Counted from the first letter of the stretch, positions 46,757 through 59,679 are shown. The stretch: 64,000 nt of DNA from Sinonovacula constricta (GCA_007844125.1 CM017571.1:1804077-1868076), one strand, 5' to 3'. The notes: generated from the sequence alone by a model not told the origin. Numbers and translations are program-made.

Positions 46757-47046
46757 TCATGACACATTCATAGACACTCATGACAAATTTCACAGTAATT
46801 CTTCGAGTATTTCTTGTTGAAATAATTATAAGTTCACAGAGCACATTTTTGCAGCCTACATCTGGTGCATACTCTACTACTATATGTTTTAAGTAAATTT
46901 AAAATGCCCTGCCATACGGGGGTTTTATTACCAGTTTACCGACACAAATAAAAGTTTATAAAGTCAAGGTTTAAAATTACAAATAGATAAACAATCGCTT
47001 CGCACAAAAATAAAAGAAATAAAAGTTGACAAGTCAGAATGCAATC
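46757..47046 (-). other. LINE upstream or flanking sequence
   Basis: No gene is seen. It may be the 5' untranslated part of the LINE or its target flank; no duplication was identified to decide. Confidence 0.3.
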
Positions 47047-47165
47047 TCCTCATAGCGATTACGTCACGCGTTGCTACTTAAATCTCTGTCCCCAGCAAGG
47101 ATCACGTGACGATAGAGTATCACGTGAAGTAAACCTGGCGGTCTCCATAAACACGCCACGAAAGA
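47047..47165. promoter_or_regulatory. CRE and E-box cluster
   Basis: A G+C-richer patch contains TTACGTCA (cAMP-response-like, about 47061) and two CACGTG E-boxes (about 47104 and 47121), within 70 bases. It lies just upstream of the minus-strand LINE and could be that element's promoter or an unrelated gene promoter. Confidence 0.35.
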
Positions 47166-49132
47166 AAGTGAGTCAAAATTCATAATTTCATATTTTTTCA
47201 TATTTTAAGTTACTTTTTATTTTTAATATGATACATTAATATTTTAAAGGAAAGATACTATATTTTGAGCAGATAAGTCCAGAAAAAAAGACAAAAAAAA
47301 GCAAACCTATCCGCCTGTATTTGGGCGAAAAACTTGCTGGTGGCAGTGATATAATGTACTGTCAAGGGAAGTAATCACTGCGGGGAGTTTGGTCAGGATG
47401 GTAGCCAACACTGGATATATGCGCTGACACTTTTATGTTTGAGATGGTCAGAACAGCAAGCGCTGATATTTTCTTGTTTATATGGTTAGAAAAAAACAGT
47501 CGAACTAAAATTGTTAATTTTCGAGAACTACCTAACTACTTATTTTGAAATATAAATACACTCTTGCACGCACATTCACACACACATATGTCAATTGCTA
47601 ATCAAAGCAATATATAACATAACAAAAGAAATATAATTTGTGAGCATACAAATGTGCAGCCAACACTTGGCGCATTCGCTACATGTTTGTATTCCCATTG
47701 TTTTGGGAAAAGGCAAATTAACACGATAACATCCGGAAGTCTCATCCAGTTCATTGTTTCTTGAAGTGAAGACTTTAACAACAAACAACTAATAAATGAA
47801 GCTATCCACTTACGCCCCCCGCCCCACCCCCCACATATACAGTATGCTATCTCCCTTAACCCAACTAGTCACCATCACATCACTATCACATGACCAAGAT
47901 AATGTTGATTAACGACCTGATTACCATTCACCGTGCTACAGTGGTTAATAGTCATTGTTACACCATGGCGCAATAGTACAATTATTAACAAACAATTTAC
48001 AATAAGGAATTATGACAAAGTCCTATGAGCAATGCAACACATACCAATTATTATTTTTTAAAAAAATCAATAGATTTAACAGAAAAGAAGTGTGAAATCT
48101 GTCTAAAATAACAAAGTGAAAATTGATCTAATTCCTGAAGAGGAAAGTCCAATTTAAAATCATTTTTGATGTGAATAGTCCAAGGATGGTGATTAAGTTG
48201 GTGTTGAATAAAGAAAATGATATCACACTACACGTAGGCTGAGACAAATCTAAATCACGAGGCTTGCCACGAACCTAGTATTTAATTTATAATACTAAAT
48301 GCATTGTTTAATTTTACAATTACTCCGTCTTCTGAAAATGGAATTCGCGTTCGAGTGGGATTGTAAAGTTTTCATTCGCGCCTAACAAAGAATATAAAAA
48401 AATACGTATCATTAATATTATACGATCTGTAACAAATGTGAGTAAAGTACTATAGCTATCTTGTACCTTTACCCGTGTAGCCAAAATCACTAAAACTTAT
48501 AGTGAGTAGATCGCCGTATCAGTACACTCTAACTTAACCATGGGTGGACGTGTTACAGAGTCAAAAGAGTATTAACAGTTTCTCAGTACCACTGGATAAT
48601 GTGTCATCAGGGGCGGATACAGAAAATTTAAGTGGGGTGGGAGGGTGAGATGGGGGTGGTATGAATTAAGATTCATTCAAATTTATCGAAGCAAATACTA
48701 TATATATACACAGTAAGGAACTCTAACTTCGACCTAAGCAGTCAACAGACAAACATTACTCTGAAAGTTTTCTTTTTAAGATTGCATAAAAGTGAATTGA
48801 GTTATCGTTGAAGTCCACTTTTTGTGACATAAGTTCTAAAATATATTGGTATTCTTCATACACCGACTTTATCATGGACTACAGAAAATGAACAATTAGC
48901 TTCCCATGCAAAGAGGTCAATAGATGCATCTACGTCTTTTCAGTGCGCATTTGAAAACCTTATATCAAAATGTTTTTTCAATGATTAAGTATTCGTGTTG
49001 TATTGTACAGAAGATGTTCTAGGACATATATAGTGATAGGGTAGAACAAGGTCATTCGCAGTGCTATGAAGATTTTCTTGTCAGAAAACTAAATGATTCG
49101 ACGGGAGCAGGAAATGTGATACACTGACATTA
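47166..49132. other. 2-kb interval, no gene seen
   Basis: A minus frame (47788-47591) has a Cys-containing patch (CSECAKCWLHIC) but no splice sites or family match. At about 48600 the sequence AGGGGCGGATACAGAAAATT looks like the edge of a dispersed element seen in other mollusc sequence from memory; no second edge was found. Confidence 0.35.
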
Positions 49133-49159
49133 CAGTACTGAAAATCACGAAATTGACAA

Positions 49160-49350
49160 TTTTTCCGTTTCCACTCCGTTTCGTTTCCATTTCAGTTGGA
49201 AGCGTTCGCCGCTCCGTTTCCATTCCGCTTCCGTTGCGTTTCCATTTCGTTTTGTTCGCTTCCAGCGCTGCATTTCAAACGCTTCCAGCGTTTTTATCGT
49301 TTCTTCCGTTTCTATCGTTTCAAGCGTTCCATTTCGCTCCGTTCCGATTT
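49160..49350 (+). repeat. left subterminal CGTTTCC array
   Basis: Irregular repeats of CCGTTTCCATT, AAGCGTTCC and TTCCAGCG on the plus strand, starting straight after the left inverted end. Confidence 0.8.
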
Positions 49351-49410
49351 TGATTAAAAATTTCGTTTAATAAATTTCTAAATGTAAAGTACTTCCGGTG
49401 TGTTTGCAAA

Positions 49411-49569
49411 ATGACGAAAGGAGAAAACATTCTAGGGAGAGTCAAAAGTTTTCCATCACATATAAAGAAATCGGCAGTAGATTGTTTGCGACGAGGATAT
49501 TCAGTGTCAGCCACCCGGAGGGAAATTACAGACAAAAAATACCCTAAACAAACCAGCACCTGCAAATAA
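49411..49569 (+). pseudogene. possible transposase amino-terminal remnant
   Basis: The 52-codon frame reads IKKSAVDCLRRGYSVSATRR, like the recognition helix of a helix-turn-helix DNA-binding domain, before a stop. A shifted frame continues briefly (GSAVLRRCLPTC). No catalytic motif is visible. Confidence 0.25.
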
Positions 49570-51387
49570 TCCTCAAAATTCAGGGAGTGCAGTATTGAGA
49601 AGATGCCTACCTACTTGTCTTCACCAGACGTCATATCCAGGAATGAACAAACAAGAAATAACTATCAAATATGGTCCACACACACATAGTATCCTAAAAA
49701 GTAACTTCTCTGTAACATGTTAATCCGCAAAAAAGGCGTAATGGTGATCCGATCTTAAAATCGGACGATGACACACTGCTGTTAACAACATTACATTGTT
49801 CACGCACTTATAACATGGAGTCGCTAATTACATCACTGTGATTTTAATTTCTCCAAGGTTGTAACAAATAAATGCGGTGAACGAATAAATCATTAGATGC
49901 GGTGTAATTTCTTTTTTGGAGAGGAGGGCTCTCTGGCTAACACTGCAACATCAAAGAATATTCTGGGAAACAATCGCCGGTCACTTTCATTTGAAGTCGC
50001 CGAAAAGATTTTTTGTTTGTTTCAAATTGACCGACCTATTATTTCTCTCAATACAGTGCAACATGATATCGATCGACAATTGTCTTCAAGCTGCCATTTA
50101 GAAGATGTGTGAACGTTGGGTACTGTTGAGGGATTAAAATGACGTACGCGTGAACGGCGTGTGCTATGAAAAAATATCCAACGTTATTGACGATTCATTT
50201 TCGCGGCATAAATATAAGTTCTAAAGGAATGAGAGTGGAGACTGTACTTTGTAGTAATATTTCAGACTACGCATGTTTTTACTTATATAAATGTCCTTAC
50301 AAACTTCTTTAGTCCATTGAATAATCATAAACATTTTTATAAAGGTATTATTTATATTTAAGGTATGGATTAACTGCAAAAGAATAGGCGACCTATTGAA
50401 ATAATACATTTGCAATAAACACGAGATGAAAATAAACATTAGGCTGTGTTCCTTGATGTGTCTTCTCTTGATAACATTATTTACAAAAATAAACGACAAG
50501 TAATGTAGTATTTACTATAAGAAATCCCCACATCCACGTTTCCTCTTCCTAAACGAAAAAATAGTGGGGTGGGGAAAGGGTGCACCATTGTGGGTACTAC
50601 TAAATATAGCGTTAGGTCCTTTTATGAGCCAAAAAAGATATTGTATACCTTAGTGTTTTGTCCTTTTTGTTTTCCTCGCGTAAGTCAATGCATATTGCCC
50701 TTTAAAAGGTGAAGGTCATAAACCACACGACTGCCATATGGTGACATTTTTCAAACACAGCTGCATAGAGGATGCATGTGTTCTTGCGAAGTGGAAAAGA
50801 CGCCAAAACACGGTCACACTTCCTGTCCACTAGACAAACAAGGTGTCATAAAACTGCCAATTAGCTTAATTAGTTGGGGTGTCCGCTCATGTCTTAAAAT
50901 TAGGGATTCAATTAGAGTAGAACTTTATGATGGTATGAACCCTACCCAGGCGCATGGAGAAACATAATATCAATTTACAAAACGATAGATTTAAAATTAA
51001 TACATTTCTATCTTTAAATGGGTACAAAAATTAGTACCCGGTAGGGCCCACATTAGACCACATTTTGGCATAGAACATTCAAGCCATGAATGGGAAAATA
51101 AGCCGTAGCCAGGCGTGTAGACCCTCATTCAAATAGTCGCAAGTCAAGTAAATTCAAAAGTTGTATGCAGATTGTTAATCGCGGTCCACGAATTCCGATT
51201 AATCATATATATGTAACAGCGCATCATGGGAACTATGCATTTAGAAATAGGAATTTTGACACCCTTGTCCAAATTTACAACATTGTTTATTATAAGATAT
51301 AACACAATTTAGATTAGAAGCAGAAGAAACTTTGCTTGACAAAGAGGCAAGATAAAATAAAGTACATATCCATACCTCTGTAACTAA

Positions 51388-51586
51388 AGTAATGATGCTG
51401 CAAATGACGGCGATGCTGCTGCTGCTGTTGCTTCTGCTGATAATTATGACGGTGATACCGATGCTGTTTATGATTATAATGTAAATGGTAATAACGGTTA
51501 CGGTGATGCTGATGCTCATGACGATTATGATGTAGATCGTGATGCCGGTGATGCTGCTGCTGCTGATGATGATGTTGATGATTAGT
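51388..51586 (+). repeat. degenerate GAT/GCT trinucleotide tract
   Basis: About 190 bases of triplets of the type GAT, GCT, GAC, GGT and AAT. One plus frame stays open throughout and would encode an Asp/Ala/Asn-rich peptide ending in DDDVDD. The composition suggests an old triplet microsatellite rather than a gene. Confidence 0.75.
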
Positions 51587-52584
51587 GGTGATTATACCAG
51601 TAATATGGGATCATGATGATGATCATGTGTTATCAGGTTAATTTTAATGGCGGTAATGATTATTATGTCTTTAATATTTATCATGTAAATGGACGTGATA
51701 TACTAGTAAGTTCGTTTTTATTACGGTTGTTTCATTTAACTGTCAATCGATGATTATATGTGTGCTCTATTTGGCAATCTATGGTTATTCAGACGTTGAA
51801 CTTTAAGGATCATACTAGTCATTGGCTCTGAGTGCCGGGGAGGATGTTATTGGTTCTTGACTGGGTCACACCTTGCAATAATGCATATCATTGTTTGTTT
51901 GTTTTATGTTAAGTTGTTTTATGTTATTGTATTATATGAGATGTGTTACCTTCTTTTGGTTGACGTTTAATTTCATTATGTAGCTTTATTTTGTACCACG
52001 CAATGCATTCTTTGTAAATGAAAAATACTTTAAGCAAGTGTGTTCACACAAAAATGATAGGCGTAGTTGATCCGGGAACGGACCATGCAGCTACAAAGTA
52101 ATAAGTTATTAGCGAAAATTTAAACTCGGGTAATGCTGTGACATTGCGCGCGCATACGCGTAATGACAGCTGTGTACACACTATCTTCATATGCCAAACA
52201 ATGAAGACTAAGAATGTCGATCAAAGGCGGATGTTAAGCTATTCATTGGAATTAACTAAAACAATAGTTTCGACAGAAACGCAATTTTATAGTTAAATTG
52301 TGTGTTTTATCGTGTGGAGTGTTCTTTAGTGCAGTTTCTGTTTTAACGATACACGATAACTTGGACAACTTGTGCGGTTTCGGAAATGTAATGTACGAGT
52401 TTGATAAATACTATTTTTTGATAATAATAAAGCTTTATTTGTTATTTCTTTCTGCAGGGTACATATAAAGGCGCGTTTGTGTTGATAAATTGAAACCAGT
52501 TATTGTGTTCGTTTAAATTTATTTCGTACAAAGAAACGGTTGGAATGTTACTATAAATAATCGGGTGACCTAGAAACGTTACGA

Positions 52585-52775
52585 GCATTCCGATTTTTGC
52601 GTTTCTACCGTTTCTAGCGTTCCAAGCGCTCCGGTTATAGCGTTGATACCGTTTACACCGTTTCAAGTGTTTCTAGCGCTCCGTTGCATTTCCATTTCGA
52701 TAGCATTCCGTTTCCGTTTCAACAGGAAGCGAAAAGCGTGCCATTTCTATTTCCACTCCGTTCCGTTTGTCAATT
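52585..52775 (+). repeat. right subterminal CGTTTCC array
   Basis: Same type of repeats as at 49160-49350 (CCGTTTCCGTTTC, TCTAGCGTTCC, CCATTTCTATTTCC) and in the same orientation, although the flanking ends are inverted. Confidence 0.8.
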
Positions 52776-53079
52776 TCATGATTTTCAGTACTGTATGCAT
52801 AGATTATTACGGCTCATGAATAAAATATTAATTTAATCTTTTATACATGGCCCCAGCAGAAATATCCGAGACATTGTTACATTATGTTAAAGAAATCTCG
52901 TGAAATCAAACTGGTGTTAATCTGTAAAAATATTTACTTTATCGTTATGATTTCGGTTAAATGTAGAAGTTATACGTTAAACTTCGAATGATACATATAT
53001 CTTACCATTCCACCCACGCACTTAAACGCATTAACTCGTTGTCGCTTCTCAAATACTAGGCATAGATTTGGAAAGGAAC

Positions 53080-53600
53080 AGAACAGAACAGAAATTTTAT
53101 TTAAGATTTGTACATATAACAGAGAACATCATCTTTACAACATGTATACATATAGATAATAAACATATCACGTGAACCAAAAACGAATAATTTTGCTTTA
53201 TCAAAACTTCAAACATTAATGGTTATAGTGTATATAATACAATATAATACTACAGTCTAAACAACGAAAATGTATATGAATGGTAAATCTTCTGTAGCGA
53301 GGGGGCCTAACGCATTTAAATCTATGTAAAGATCTATTATTATACATATATTCAGTGTCATATATAACTGTCAATGCAGAATACAAGTGTATATCTGATT
53401 CTTGTGTGCCTGTATTTAATACATATCCGAAACCCTACCATTTACATTAAAACTGTATAATATTTGACTTGAACCACGTCCATCGTCAAAAAATTCTGTA
53501 CATACTAAAAAGATAAGGTTAGCTAGTTTAGACAGAATAAAATAGAATATGGAAATTCTAGTGAAAATCAAATTAGACATTATATTATATCAATGTATGA
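53080..53600 (-). mobile_element. possible LINE 3' end, minus strand
   Basis: At 53084-53103 the minus strand ends in AAATTTCTGTTCTGTTCTGTTCC. A short CTGTT-repeat ending after AT-rich sequence is typical of a LINE 3' tail. No coding part was confirmed upstream; the frame 53772-53590 is uncertain. Confidence 0.3.
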
Positions 53601-56384
53601 TCATAATTATAATTAGAATTGTGTATAGTGTGTCCTTCTTACAGAAATTAGTAGAGCGTGCACAGGATGACTCATTATGCAAAGGAGAATTTTGTGTCGT
53701 TATCATTAAGCACACGATCGCGTGTTGATTAATAAAAGCAAGGTTTTGGTGTATTTCTGGACTAGTGTGCATGTAGTTAACATTTGGATGTAATTACAAT
53801 TCAGTGAAGGATTCTATATAAGTGCTTATGCGGAGTTAATGCGACAAACAAGGAGTACAGGATGTCTAAAAGCGCAATTAAAGTGTCTTAGTGTGGCTGG
53901 CAGTAGCGATAGGAACGGCAGGGGAGGTAACTCTTCCTGTTGCCCTTGTCACAGCGCATTTTTTGGTTCCGAAATAGTGTGTTTGGATTACGCTGTTTTA
54001 CGCTATGAAAATGGTCTGATTTAGCAAAAACCTTACTTAATCAGTTCAAGGAATGTTCCGTGGACGTGACCAAAACTTTTGAGGGAGAACGGATCATTGC
54101 CACTAAATTAAAACTTTAAGTACATTTTTCTTGAAATAAATAAAAACTAATTTTATGGCGTTTTTCTAAAAAAAAAACACGGTCATATTCCTATTCTCAG
54201 AATCTTTTTAAACTATTATCAGTTGTATTTGCAACTATTTTCGATACCGTCATTCCGTATGCTAATTAATTTCAACCCCACTTCAGACTCTAATATTTGT
54301 TTTCGTCCGCCGGTGTAGCTATAACTTTGACCCGATGATTTTGCAAAGATTTTAAATAATGTGCGTATGTGCCTTACATTGCATAATTAGAAGGATTCCT
54401 AGTGGAAACAATGATTATGAGTCAATTCTTTATTGATTTATATAACACATATATGAGTATTGAAGAAGCAAACAAATGATATTATGCAAAAACATATGAT
54501 TATTTTACCGGTGTCTAGGTATCTTTTTCTCGTGAAATTTATCCCGAAATAAAAACACGAACTACTCTTGCTGATTATTAATATCTATTGTGTCAATCTA
54601 TAAACTGTTACATGAAATATGTAAAATGTTGATTTGGGTATTTTTTTCACAACAGCTCTTTGTCAATGACCAGTTTGATTAATTTTAAACTTACAAAGCA
54701 TCATCTCGAAAAAAAACCTCTCACCTATTCCCCTCCTCCCAGCTTATTTATTTTTTTTTATTCAGATTTATGACAGTGATAATGATGAAAATGTGTATAC
54801 ATATACATTTTTGGAACAATATGTGAATGGAGATTTAAAAATAATAGGTATTGCAGTATTTTATTTGGTATCAGTTTTTTAGTTAGTAAAATAATTCTTT
54901 TGTTTGTTAATAAATGCATTTGAATAATTAATGTTACATTTTAAATTGCTAAACTGCCTTTAACAAATTTCAGTGGATTGATGTCCAAATGTATTTAAAG
55001 GCCATTAGAATGAAGAGGAAAGTCAACAAGACAAAAAAAGACATTTACTTACATGACAAGTTTGCAAACCAGTTAAAGGTTGACTTGTCAGTGTAGAGGA
55101 AATTAACAAAAATGTACTCTTAAGTGATTGAATCAGTTTGGATCAATTCAGATCAGTTTCGATGGTGGACTTATTGAACATTGAAGAATATGTGTTGAAC
55201 TAAGCTTTTCCTTGAAGCAGTTGACAACTATTGACAGTTTGCATTTTTGACATAACTAGTTAAAAGAAGAAGTGTTAAACTGTTAGTGAGAATAATAAAT
55301 TTGTGTAATTGAATCTTGATAGTTTGAATCTTCGGATTAAGTATACCTGTAAACAGTGAACTTTGTGTTTTGAAATCATTGTTGAAAATATACTTTCCCC
55401 TTGTGTATACTTAGAAGAGTTAAGCAGTTTATATGTTCAACTAAACTTCACATAAGTAGCAAATACTTTGCTGACCAGAGCCTTGTTTCATGTCGTGATA
55501 TATTATACATTATTAAATATATTTTAAATATATTTTATATTTTGTAGGTGATAATATTACACAATAAAATTGGAATAATAGGAATAAAAATGGTTCATAT
55601 TTTGTGTTATCACAAACAGGCTACAAAAATAGCAAATTACATAAATTTTTGAGAAAGAAATGTTTCTGATTGTCTTGCTTGTCATATGTTTTGCTTATTT
55701 TGTGAATGATAATGATAGTTGTTTCACATATTTTTCTGAAAAATTCTAAAAGATGTGTTATTTTAACTGAAATTATGAATATGCATAGCTTTCAACACAA
55801 AACAGCCTTTCCTCATAAAACTGTATCAATTTAAATGTTGGGAACCAAATTTTCTTACTTTTAAAAGAAAACTCTGACAATAGCTTGCTTATATGATGGT
55901 CAAGAAGTGACCATAACCATTTATTGATGGAATTTAATGATTTTTTATTGAGTTTCTTACATCCATAGCTACAAATAAATGATATAAGATCGTTGAAATT
56001 ATGTATTTAAAAAAAGTCGTTCCTATACCTACTGGCAGCACAAATGATTTATGTTGTCGTGTGTTAGTATCAAGGGCAACTGAATCATTTTGCTCGTGAG
56101 CTACTAAACCAAATCTACAACAGTGGAAGTATCAAATCATTCGATGATTGATAGGATACATTTGCATTGCCTCCCTTGTTTATGTATTAATTGCTTTGTT
56201 TTACAGGTATGTTGTAAATAGTTAGAATTGGTATGTAATACACGGTACTCACTTTCAGAAACTTTACAAATTATGTCAATCTTAACATTTATACACAACA
56301 TGTTAAGTAATTTGTAAAAATAATTATACACGATATTATATCAGTTATATAGGCATATTAATTGAACGATTTCAAAAGAACATA
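53601..56384. other. 2.8-kb interval, no gene seen
   Basis: The frame 53839-54024 (plus) has raised G+C (RNGRGGNSSCCPCHS) but lacks splice context or a family match. The rest is AT-rich. Confidence 0.35.
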
Positions 56385-58110
56385 TCATGGCTCTAGTACA
56401 CAATAATAAAACAATTCCGAAATAGGGAAATAATCAAAAAGCAAGAAAAATATTCTCTGTATAGTCCTCCTACAATCAAGTTGACACATCATGTTAACAT
56501 TGGCTAAAAAACAAACAAAACATTTCTTAACAGTGTTTACATTTATAATAAATTGCATATATAAATAAAAGACAACCATACATAACACAAACACAGGATT
56601 ACGATTTTTACTATTAATTCATTACTAGACGGGAGCTAAATTCTAGTGATTTCTTTATGTACAATGCTAAATTTATTAATTTGCTTTTATTGTCACTCTG
56701 TATTAAGTTTACGAATATACATAGAAGGTGAAGAATAATAAAATGTGGGTATATACTTCCTTCTAAAATCATTACAACAAGTTTACGAATATACATAGAA
56801 GGTGAAGAATAATAAAATGTGGGTATATACTTCCTTCTAAAATTATTACAACAAGGACATTTAAGCCCAAAGTGGAATTTATCCTCACCTTCAGAAACAG
56901 AAATTCTTAAACAGTAGGAACAACATCTTTCATTTCTTTGTTGAGTTTTTCTACTATATCTACCTGTTTGTATTTTAAGTGGTAGTATGCCTAACCTTAT
57001 CCTTGATAAATAAAATCTTAATGAGTATGGAACCACTTCAAAGTACATTTTCATTGTAAAAATATTCTTATAATACTTGTAATTGCTTAAAACTTTATTT
57101 GTTTCTATTTTGCTGTGCCATTCTTGTATAAAATTATCAAGAACTCTTTGTTTAAAAATTAGATGAAACTTGGCATTTACAAAAATTTCTGCAAAGCTAT
57201 AATCACAAAGTAGCTGATTTACCTTGTGAACCTAGTGTTTATATCTATTATTAATATAGGGCCTGTTGATATATTCTTTTCATAAGTATATTTTCACTAT
57301 TTGTTAGACGACACCAATATTTACATAGCGGGTCACAAAAAGTGGATATCTTGCCAACTCTCTATAAACACACATCGTGCTTGTACTTATTTTTTCCTTC
57401 AGTATTCTTTTACAAAATTTTGGATGTATACGTTCTATAGCCTTTGTTTTTAGAAACCCCCAAAGTTCTGAGGAATAACAAAGAATAAAACTGACAAAAG
57501 AATAAAAAAGCTGACACTGTATCTTTGGTTTTAAATTTATATCCTTACATTTGTATATGAGCATATCACATGCTTAAATGCCTTGCCTGCAAGGTGTTCT
57601 TGATTCTTGCCAAAGTTCCCTGTGTAATTAAAAACTGTGCCCAAATAATTAAAGTCATTTACCACTTCAGGTTCCTCATTATTGTATGTCCATTTTTCAT
57701 TTGGGTTTATTCTACCCTGCCTTCTAAACAGCATAACCTTAGTCTTAGAGATATTTACAGTTAATCCCCAATTTAAACAATAGTTTTGTAAAATATCAAG
57801 CTTGTGTTGTAAGTCTAATGACAAAGAACCGAGGATAACCATGGCATCTGTAAACAATATAAATATTAGTTATAGTGCTAATTTTATTATTCGAAGGCCT
57901 ACTATCAAAAGTATGAGTAGGTTTATTAAATTCTTTTTCTAGTTTATAAATAAAACGTGAGAAAAGTAAAGAAGACATTATCTCTCCTTGTCTTAGGCCA
58001 ACTGAGTATTAAAAAAATCAGAAAATTTACCATTTAGCTTAACATATTATTTTACTTTATAGTACATGTCTCTAATAAGGGTAGACATGTACTCCAAGAC
58101 ACCAAGGAAT
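56385..58110 (-). pseudogene. second LINE relic (reverse transcriptase)
   Basis: In minus order: RDMYYKV and LNGKFSDFF (58100-58020), SVGLRQGEIMSSLLFSRFI (motif B region, about 57990), a damaged catalytic box TDAMVIL in place of YADDMVIL (about 57850), NWGLTVNISKTKVMLF and FNYLGTVF, then SELWGF...HPKFCKRIL (about 57450), and a carboxy end with ETGRYSR-like IQTGRYSR, CSYC...CPCC and LALYIKK. Several stops and frame changes separate these parts. This is a different LINE type from the one at 43501; I do not assign a clade. Confidence 0.8.
56707..56854. repeat. 74-bp tandem duplication inside the LINE relic
   Basis: Bases 56707-56780 recur at 56781-56854 with one difference (AAATC/AAATT). Since 74 is not a multiple of three, the second copy is read in another frame, which extends the open frame with nonsense residues. 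Confidence 0.95.
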
Positions 58111-58700
58111 ATGTACATATGTAATAGTAAATTACATGAAGCTATCATCGAAGATGAATTTCATGCATTTTCAATGGCTACATTATTATAACACATTATC
58201 TGTAAAATTGATTTTATGGAACAGAGGATAGTCATGCTTTCTATAAACTGTTGATGCCCACAAATGAATCTTAACTAAGGAAATCAGCCAAATATGTACA
58301 CTGTATTTGTTACTATTGATTAGTTTTGAAACTCTGGCATGATTAATTAATATTATTAAAACATAACCCATCTGGATAATAATGCGCTTTGCATTTTATG
58401 CTGTATTTCTGGCAAAAATCCTACTTTTACAAAGTAATTTTGCAATTTAATTGATAGAAAATGATAACTGTCAATTCAAATAATAAACTGAAAAGAAAAT
58501 CAAATCACAGAACCAAATGCTATCGTTGTCGATTTCTCGTTAACACTCGTCATTACATAATAGCTACACCAACATCTTCATAATTCTAGACAATCGCCGA
58601 ATTTCTATAAAAGACCAGACCAATAAATTTGCTTTTGAAAACTACTTTTGGCAGTTTGCTCTGCTTTACTTTGAGATCATTCACACGATTAAACGATCCA
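58111..58700. other. interval between LINE relic and helix gene
   Basis: No gene is seen; short frames only. Confidence 0.4.
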
Positions 58701-58723
58701 TATGAAATTGTTTCTTTCTAGAT

Positions 58724-58906
58724 ATGGGTAACAAAGATTTTGACTACCTACATGAAATCAACCGAGAGCAAAAAGAAAACAACCAATTATACGAGAAATA
58801 CACTTACATACACGTGTTTTGTTCGATTATCAACAAATTTCATTTTACTATATTAAACAGAATTAACGCTACACTGGCGTTTTGTCTCATATTTGAAGAC
58901 TTGTAA
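58724..58906 (+). CDS. candidate exon, convergent with the helix gene
   Basis: A good acceptor (TTGTTTCTTTCTAG, ending 58721) is followed two bases later by ATG. The frame runs 60 codons to TAA. It begins hydrophilic (MGNKDFDYLHEINREQKENN) and turns hydrophobic (FCSIINKFHFTIL). No domain is recognised. The stop lies 12 bases from the stop of the minus-strand helix gene. It could be a real small exon, part of that gene's antisense 3' region, or chance. Confidence 0.25.
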   Translation: MGNKDFDYLHEINREQKENNQLYEKYTYIHVFCSIINKFHFTILNRINATLAFCLIFEDL

Positions 58907-58917
58907 ATATTGTCATC

Positions 58918-59100
58918 TTATGGCTTCAAATATTTTTCCGCTTTCTTTTTTGACTTATCGTGATCAATCTCGTCATCATGCGGACTTGAAAATTCAACTC
59001 TTGGTGTTCCCTGAATATATGCCATTTTGAAATAGTTTCGAAGATCTTCTGTGTCTCCTCTAATCAACGCTAGTGTCATAGCGGCAGCCAAATTGGGATC
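58918..59100 (-). CDS. helix gene, terminal exon
   Basis: Acceptor AACCTTACAG (59101) and stop TAA at 58918-58920; 60 codons. It contains DPNLAAAMTLALIRGDTEDL followed by NYFKMAYIQG and a charged end rich in Asp and Lys. Coding-like composition. Confidence 0.75.
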   Translation of the reverse strand, partial: DPNLAAAMTLALIRGDTEDLRNYFKMAYIQGTPRVEFSSPHDDEIDHDKSKKKAEKYLKP

Positions 59101-59647
59101 CTGTAAGGTTATCATTTACGAAATCAAGATGCACAACATTAGAATTCTTCGATAGGTATTAAATATGTATAGGTCCTATAATCATTACAAAAAGTCCTAT
59201 TAAAGAGAGACAACAGACTTATCTTGGATACAATTTATGCACATACGTTAATTAAATATTTATTACAGTCAACACTATGACAATGTTTTTCAGGTAAGTG
59301 TATGACAAAGATTTGTGACCATGTCAGGAGGCACCACATGTCCACAGAATGATTTTAAAGACGCTGAAGGAATGTTGGAATACAGACAGGCAAAGTGAAA
59401 GGATCGGTAATCCCCTTTTTTATTTTTATTTTTTGTAACATCGCACCGACACAGTTATGGTCATATTGTCGACGTCCAGCAAATTATTGGTGGAGGAAGA
59501 CCCCAGACTTAGTTCTGGGTAGAACCACCGGCGCACCGCAGATAAGCTTGAAAACGTTCCCAGTGAAAGTTCTCGCGCCTACTGGGACTTACAAGTCAGC
59601 GACTCTAATCGCTCGGCCTAGGGCGCCCCCACTCCCACTCCCACACA

Positions 59648-59679
<32 letters not shown>

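Larger units (their letters stand above)
49133..52793. mobile_element. 3.66-kb DNA transposon candidate with inverted ends
   Basis: The left end reads CAGTACTGAAAATCACGAAA followed by TTGACAA. The right end is its inverse (TTGTCAATTTCATGATTTTC, then AGTACTG), giving about 27 matching bases with one change. TA flanks both ends, compatible with a Tc1/mariner-like TA target, but the family is not certain. Just inside each end lies about 200 bases of CGTTTCC / AGCGTTCC-type repeats in the same orientation. The middle has only short frames. One (49411-49569, MTKGENILGRVKSF...) has a helix-turn-helix feel (IKKSAVDCLRRGYSVSATRR), so it may be a transposase remnant. Confidence 0.7.

Noticed and set aside
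49897..50112. Plus frame FEVAEKIFCLFQIDRPIISL... considered as transposase
   Set aside because: No DDE or zinc-finger motif and no continuation; kept only as context for the 3.66-kb element.
53839..54024. G+C-raised plus frame (QTRSTGCLKAQLK...)
   Set aside because: No splice sites or family; both strands are open over the same stretch.
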